Source of the DNA: Halovulum sp039180525
GTDB taxonomy: Bacteria > Pseudomonadota > Alphaproteobacteria > Rhodobacterales > Rhodobacteraceae
Direction: 5' to 3'
Length of the DNA stretch: 64,000 nucleotides
Assembly (NCBI GenBank): GCA_039180525.1
Contig: JBCDDF010000003.1
Span: forward strand, 62,001-126,000
Within the stretch, counting starts at the first letter, position 1. Every line of letters starts with the position of its first letter. Below, piece by piece: positions 60,112-64,000 of the stretch. Made by a program: the position numbers and the translations under genes. The notes under the pieces were generated by a model. The model was not told where the DNA came from. It did no database searches and saw only the letters and a program-made list of their open reading frames with translations.

Positions 60112-60398
60112 GTGCCTGGCCTTCGGTTGTTTACCTGCTCTCGTTGCGCGCGACCGTACCCGGATTGGCGCGCGTTGTAGAGCAAAAAACACAGGCTTTG
60201 CGATCTGGTCAAATTTTAATCAGATGCCCTGAGACATGCATCTTTTCCCTTCGAAATCCGGGAATCTGCGCAGGGGCCAGGCGCATAAACAGGCAAATCG
60301 CTGGCCAAGCCGCCCTGCCGCCTCTTCTGTCCGCCCTGTCAACGGCCGGGCATCCCGGCCGCACACAAGAACTATGTGCGGGAGAGTAAGGGGACAAA

Positions 60399-60737
60399 AT
60401 GAAACTCATCATCGCCGTCATAAAACCGTTCAAGCTGGAGGAGGTCCGCGAGGCGCTCACCGGCCTGGGCGTGCAGGGCCTGATGGTGTCCGAGGTCAAA
60501 GGCTATGGCCGACAGGCCGGCCATACCGAGATCTATCGGGGCGCCGAATACGTCGTGAACTTCGTGCCAAAGGTGAAACTGGAGCTGGTCGTGGCCGACG
60601 AACTTGTCGCCGGCGTGGTGGAGGCGCTGTCCTCCACCGCCAAGACCGGCAAGATCGGCGACGGCAAGGTGTTCGTGCTGCCGGTGGAACAGGCCCTGCG
60701 GGTGCGCACGGGCGAAACCGGTGAAGAGGCGCTGTAA
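60399..60737 (+). CDS. glnK: Nitrogen regulatory protein P-II (GlnK type)
   Basis: A 112-residue P-II signal protein that senses 2-oxoglutarate, ATP/ADP and glutamine state. The T-loop has the uridylylation site Tyr51 in YRGAEYVVNF, the B-loop is KTGKIGDGKVFV, and the C-terminal signature VRTGETGEEAL is complete. Being 27 bp ahead of amtB identifies it as the GlnK that binds and blocks the ammonium channel when nitrogen is plentiful. No sigma-54/NtrC promoter could be recognised by eye in the 200 bp upstream. Confidence 0.96.
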   Translation: MKLIIAVIKPFKLEEVREALTGLGVQGLMVSEVKGYGRQAGHTEIYRGAEYVVNFVPKVKLELVVADELVAGVVEALSSTAKTGKIGDGKVFVLPVEQALRVRTGETGEEAL

Positions 60738-60764
60738 AGCGGCCCCCAGCGAGTGAGAGACAAC

Positions 60765-62123
60765 ATGTACAAGATGCTGAAAACCCTTGGCCTGACGGCC
60801 GCACCGCTGCTGGCGGTGACGCCGCTTCTGGCCCAAGACGCAGATGCCGCGGCCGCCACGGCAGAGGCCGCCGCGCACACGCAATGGATCCTGACCACGC
60901 TGCTGTTTCTGGTCGGCGGGTTCCTGGTCATGTGGATGGCCGCGGGCTTTGCCATGCTGGAGGCCGGGCTGGTCCGGTCCAAGAATGTGACCATGCAGTT
61001 GACCAAGAATGTCGGGCTGTTTTCGATCGCCGCGATCATGTACTACCTGATCGGCTATAATCTGATGTACCCGCTGGGCGACTGGACCATCGGGTCGGAC
61101 GAGACCGGCGGCTATCTGGGCATTCTGTTCTCGGTCGCCGTGCTGGAGCCGGTGGGCGTCGCCGCGGATGCGGTGGACGATGCCGGCTATGCCTCCACCG
61201 GGTCGGATTACTTCTTCCAGCTGATGTTCTGCGGCGCCACTGCCTCGATCGTCTCGGGCGCCTTGGCCGAGCGGATCAAGCTGTGGCCGTTCCTGATCTT
61301 CACCATCGTGCTGACCGGTGTGCTTTACCCGATCCAGGCGTCGTGGAAATGGGGCGGCGGCTTCTTGGACACCCAGTGGGGCTTCCTGGATTTCGCCGGC
61401 TCGACGGTCGTGCATTCGGTGGGCGGCTGGGCCGCGCTGGCCGGGGCGATCCTGCTGGGCGCGCGCGCCGGCAAATACAGGGATGGGCAGGTGACGCCGA
61501 TGCTGGGCTCGAACATGCCGCTGGCGACGCTGGGCACGTTCATCCTGTGGCTGGGCTGGTTCGGCTTTAACGGCGGCTCGCAACTGGCGATGGGCACCAT
61601 CGGCGATGCGGCCGATGTCAGCCGGATCTTCGCCAACACCAATACCGCCGCGGCCGGGGGTGCGCTGACCGCGCTGGTCCTGACCCAGGTGATGTATGGC
61701 AAGGTCGACCTGACCATGGTGCTGAACGGCGCCCTGGCCGGGTTGGTGTCGATCACCGCAGAGCCGCTGACGCCCTCGCTGGGCATGGCAACGATCATCG
61801 GTGCCGTGGGCGGGGTGATCGTGGTGTTCGGTGTGCCGTTCCTGGACCGGCTGAAGATCGACGACGTCGTCGGCGCCATCCCGGTGCACCTGTTCGCAGG
61901 CATCTGGGGCACGATGGCGGTGCTGCTGACCAATAGGGATGCCACCTTCATGGGTCAGTTGATCCCGATCATCATCGTCGGGGTGTTCGTCTTTGCCCTG
62001 TCCTTCGTGGTCTGGATGATCCTCAAGGCGGCCATGGGCATCCGCGTGGACGAAGAGGCGGAGGTCAACGGACTCGACACCTCTGAACTGGGGATGGAGG
62101 CCTATCCCGAGTTCACTACCTGA
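60765..62123 (+). CDS. amtB: Ammonium transporter AmtB
   Basis: A 452-residue ammonium channel. A signal peptide (about 1-23, ending LLAQ-DAD) precedes 11 predicted membrane helices. The pore twin histidines are in VVHSVGGW and VHLFAGIWG, and the GFNGGSQLA block is conserved. The C-terminal cytoplasmic tail RVDEEAEVNGLDTSELGMEAYPEF is the GlnK-interacting segment. ATG 60765 is used; a GTG four codons upstream is possible. The terminator at 62164 ends the glnK-amtB operon. Confidence 0.96.
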   Translation: MYKMLKTLGLTAAPLLAVTPLLAQDADAAAATAEAAAHTQWILTTLLFLVGGFLVMWMAAGFAMLEAGLVRSKNVTMQLTKNVGLFSIAAIMYYLIGYNLMYPLGDWTIGSDETGGYLGILFSVAVLEPVGVAADAVDDAGYASTGSDYFFQLMFCGATASIVSGALAERIKLWPFLIFTIVLTGVLYPIQASWKWGGGFLDTQWGFLDFAGSTVVHSVGGWAALAGAILLGARAGKYRDGQVTPMLGSNMPLATLGTFILWLGWFGFNGGSQLAMGTIGDAADVSRIFANTNTAAAGGALTALVLTQVMYGKVDLTMVLNGALAGLVSITAEPLTPSLGMATIIGAVGGVIVVFGVPFLDRLKIDDVVGAIPVHLFAGIWGTMAVLLTNRDATFMGQLIPIIIVGVFVFALSFVVWMILKAAMGIRVDEEAEVNGLDTSELGMEAYPEFTT

Positions 62124-62163
62124 CACGGCAAACTTGCCGTCCGGGCGCTGACCCGGAAGAATG

Positions 62164-62192
62164 GCCCCGGGTACTTTGCCCGGGGCTTTTTT
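62164..62192 (+). terminator. Rho-independent terminator of glnK-amtB
   Basis: GCCCCGGG-N7-CCCGGGGC followed by six T residues, 41 bp after the amtB stop. A clean 8-bp stem with a T-run. Confidence 0.9.
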
Positions 62193-62213
62193 CGTCGAAA
62201 CGGGGGATGAGAC

Positions 62214-62576
62214 ATGCAGAAAGTGACGGGGATCGGCGGGATCTTTTTCCGCGCGCGGGCGCCGAAGGATTTGTTGGAGTGGTACAGGACGCATTTGGGC
62301 CTGGACATGAGCACCGGCGTCTGGCGTCAGGAAGAGGGTTGGACGGTGTTCGCGCCGTTCGAGGAAGACACCGACTATTTCGGCGCGGCAGATCAGCAAT
62401 GGATGATCAATTTCCGGGTCGAGGATCTGGACGCGACGATCGCGCAACTGAAGGACGCGGGTATCGCGGTGGAAACCCGCGCCGAGTGGGACAGCGAGGT
62501 CGGCCGCTTCGCGCGCATCCACGACCCTGAGGGCAACCCGATCGAACTGTGGCAGCCGGGCGGTCCGGCGGCATGA
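62214..62576 (+). CDS. VOC (glyoxalase/bleomycin resistance) family protein
   Basis: A 120-residue single VOC-fold protein. GIFFRARAPKDLLEWYRTHLGLDM forms the first module and MINFRVEDLDATIAQLKDAGI with IHDPEGNPIELWQP the second; the conserved terminal Glu of PIELW is a likely metal ligand. Function is not predictable: VOC members include isomerases, dioxygenases and resistance proteins. It overlaps the methionine sulfoxide reductase gene by 4 bp, so the two are coupled. Confidence 0.88.
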   Translation: MQKVTGIGGIFFRARAPKDLLEWYRTHLGLDMSTGVWRQEEGWTVFAPFEEDTDYFGAADQQWMINFRVEDLDATIAQLKDAGIAVETRAEWDSEVGRFARIHDPEGNPIELWQPGGPAA

Positions 62577-63025
62577 ACGATGGCCTGCCTGCGGCGGTGA
62601 CCCGTGCCCGCGCGGTCTGCGCCGGGGAAACCGATCAAATCGCTTTGATGGCCAGCATCGCCTGCGAACTGTTCCACGGCGATCCGCGCTGCGACTGGGT
62701 CGGCTTCTATCGGGTTACCGCGCCCGAACTTCTGACCATCGGCCCCTATCAGGGCGGGCATGGCTGCCTGCGCATCCCCTTCGACAAGGGCGTCTGCGGT
62801 GCCGCCGCGCGGGAGCGGCGCACGCAACTGGTGCCGGATGTGGAGGCGTTCCCCGGCCATATCGCCTGTTCCTCGACCACGCGGTCGGAACTTGTGGTGC
62901 CGGTGCTCGATAGCGCCGGGTCGGTGATTGCCGTGCTGGATCTGGACAGCGATGCGGCCGATGCCTTCACCATCGCCGACGCGGCGCTGCTGGAGCGGTT
63001 CATGCAGGATGTGTTTGCCGTATGA
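62573..63025 (+). CDS. msrC: Free methionine-(R)-sulfoxide reductase (GAF domain)
   Basis: A 150-residue single-GAF enzyme that reduces free methionine-R-sulfoxide. Cys65, Cys75 and Cys99 have exactly the 10- and 24-residue spacing of the catalytic and resolving cysteines in the E. coli enzyme, in the context IPFDKGVCGAAARERRTQLVPDVEAFPGHIACSS. DWVGFYR near the N-terminus is also diagnostic. ATG 62573 overlaps the VOC gene stop (ATGA). It converges with the asparaginase gene. Confidence 0.94.
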   Translation: MNDGLPAAVTRARAVCAGETDQIALMASIACELFHGDPRCDWVGFYRVTAPELLTIGPYQGGHGCLRIPFDKGVCGAAARERRTQLVPDVEAFPGHIACSSTTRSELVVPVLDSAGSVIAVLDLDSDAADAFTIADAALLERFMQDVFAV

Positions 63026-63031
63026 GCGGCG

Positions 63032-64000
63032 TTAGCCGCCGGCAAATGCGGTCTGAACCGCGCGGGTGTGGCCGGTTTCGATATTACGTCGGTTGAAAAT
63101 CGGGGCATGGGTGAACGCCCGCACCCGGGGGTCGGCGGGATCCAGGACGCCCAAATGGACCAGCAACGCCGCGATGGCGGCCTCGGATGCGCGGGTGGCG
63201 CCGTCTTCGATCTTAAGCGCCACGGCCATGCGGCGTGCGGGCAGGATGGCGGCGAAAACGCCTTCCGCCCCGGTTTTTAGTGCCAGATGTCCGGGCATGA
63301 CGCGCATCAGCCGGGTGCAGGCGCGCCCCTCTCCGGCGACCAGATCGGGATGCGCCATCATCGCCCGCACCAGCCGTTCGGCCGCCGTCGCACGGGTCCG
63401 GGCCAGCCTGTCGGGCGCCGCCATCAGCGCCAGGGCGCGCCCGAACCCGGCCAGCGTGAAGGCGAAATTGGGGGCCGAGCACCCATCGATGCCCCAGCCT
63501 GGGCTATCCTCCTGCGCCATGTCTTCCATCGCGGCGCGGGCGGCGCGCTGCACCGGGTGATCGGCATCGATGTAGTTCGGGCCGGCCTTTAGGTGCTGGG
63601 CCAGCGTCAGAAAGCCGGTGTGCTTGCCCGAACAGTTGTTGTGCACTTGGGTCGGCTCTGCGCCGTTCAGCGCGGCGCGGGCATCCCGATCGTTGGGAGG
63701 CTGCGGGCCGCAGCGCAGCGCCGTCTCGTCCAAGCCCAGATCGGCCAGCCAGGCGGTCACGCGGCTGGTGTGGATGGTCGCGCCGCTATGCGAAGCGCAG
63801 GCCAGCGCCAGATGCGCATCCGACAATGCCCCGCCAGCGCGGCTTTCGAGCAGTGGCAGCGCCTGCAGCATCTTGGCCGCCGATCGGGGATAGATCAGCG
63901 TCTGGGGGTCGCCCCAGGCGGCGATGATCGCGCCGATGTCGTCGACCACGACCGCATGACCGCGGTGGCGGCTTTCCACGCGATCGCCGCGGGTGACCTC
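63032..64000 (-). CDS. L-asparaginase II family protein (partial, 5' end outside window)
   Basis: At least 322 residues of an AnsA/asparaginase II-type protein (the Rhizobium etli thermolabile asparaginase family). SAAKMLQALPLLESR, ACASHSGATIHTSRV, VHNNCSGKHTGFL and IDGCSAPNFAF are the conserved blocks; the Ser-Xaa-x-Lys-like SAAK and the Asn-Cys-Ser-Gly-Lys-His motif hold the active-site residues. The frame stays open to base 64000 (residues before the last GTG read EVTRGDR), so the true start lies beyond the window. It converges with msrC, 6 bp apart. Confidence 0.9.
   Translation of the reverse strand, partial: EVTRGDRVESRHRGHAVVVDDIGAIIAAWGDPQTLIYPRSAAKMLQALPLLESRAGGALSDAHLALACASHSGATIHTSRVTAWLADLGLDETALRCGPQPPNDRDARAALNGAEPTQVHNNCSGKHTGFLTLAQHLKAGPNYIDADHPVQRAARAAMEDMAQEDSPGWGIDGCSAPNFAFTLAGFGRALALMAAPDRLARTRATAAERLVRAMMAHPDLVAGEGRACTRLMRVMPGHLALKTGAEGVFAAILPARRMAVALKIEDGATRASEAAIAALLVHLGVLDPADPRVRAFTHAPIFNRRNIETGHTRAVQTAFAGG

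Noticed and set aside
60193..60398. A possible sigma-54 promoter upstream of glnK (CTGGCC ... CTGC)
   Set aside because: The GG and GC elements are 12 bases apart instead of 10, so the spacing does not fit the -24/-12 consensus.

Overview
This is a GC-rich stretch of bacterial chromosome. Gene content and order point to an alphaproteobacterium of the order Rhodobacterales (roseobacter / Rhodobacter relatives). The evidence is the run mutS, grpE-hrcA, rph-rdgB-hemW, parB-parA-rsmG-mnmG-mnmE-rho-hemJ, then maf-aroE-coaE-dnaQ, secB, fxsA, a Tim44-like gene and an Smr gene. A RegA/PrrA-type regulator, an HvrA-like H-NS protein and a DUF2125 protein fit the same group. No insertion sequence, prophage, CRISPR array, rRNA or tRNA was recognised. 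Both window ends cut genes: holA on the left and an asparaginase on the right.

Positions 1-21000 look like the replication-origin neighbourhood. Two perfect 16-bp parS sites lie inside rsmG and across the start of mnmG, beside parAB. The 440-bp gene-free gap between hemJ and maf has AT-rich tracts and several near-consensus DnaA boxes, and the flanking genes run away from it on both sides; I propose it as oriC. In the classical alphaproteobacterial layout hemE would border the origin; here it is absent.

Positions 21000-33000 hold envelope and protein-quality genes (DUF2125, an FGE-fold protein, hslU and hslV separated by an opposite-strand DM13 gene, a CxxC carboxymuconolactone-decarboxylase-family protein) and the rimP-nusA-ylxR-infB transcription/translation operon. 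That operon starts just downstream of a strong terminator hairpin.

Positions 33000-43000 are more mosaic: regA with a DUF1801 gene, a higBA toxin-antitoxin pair, a small HNH nuclease gene, maeB, an HvrA-like H-NS gene, an uncharacterised gene facing an HTH regulator, a DegT-type aminotransferase and recQ. Positions 43200-47600 carry a same-strand run whose last four genes overlap: mercaptopyruvate sulfurtransferase, a sulfotransferase-like gene, a GNAT gene, a class I aminotransferase and an ornithine-cyclodeaminase/mu-crystallin family gene. This may be a sulfur amino-acid or cyclic-ketimine pathway.

Positions 48000-64000 hold rsmD, a ferredoxin-reductase-type flavoprotein, a Prx5-type peroxiredoxin, a pterin dehydratase, a COG3146 acyltransferase, a glycerophosphodiesterase with a RidA-family gene, a type I secretion ABC/HlyD pair, mlaA-mlaC lipid-transport genes, a class A penicillin-binding protein, glnK-amtB, a VOC protein with a free-methionine sulfoxide reductase, and the partial asparaginase. 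Several small palindromic repeat families sit in the intergenic gaps.
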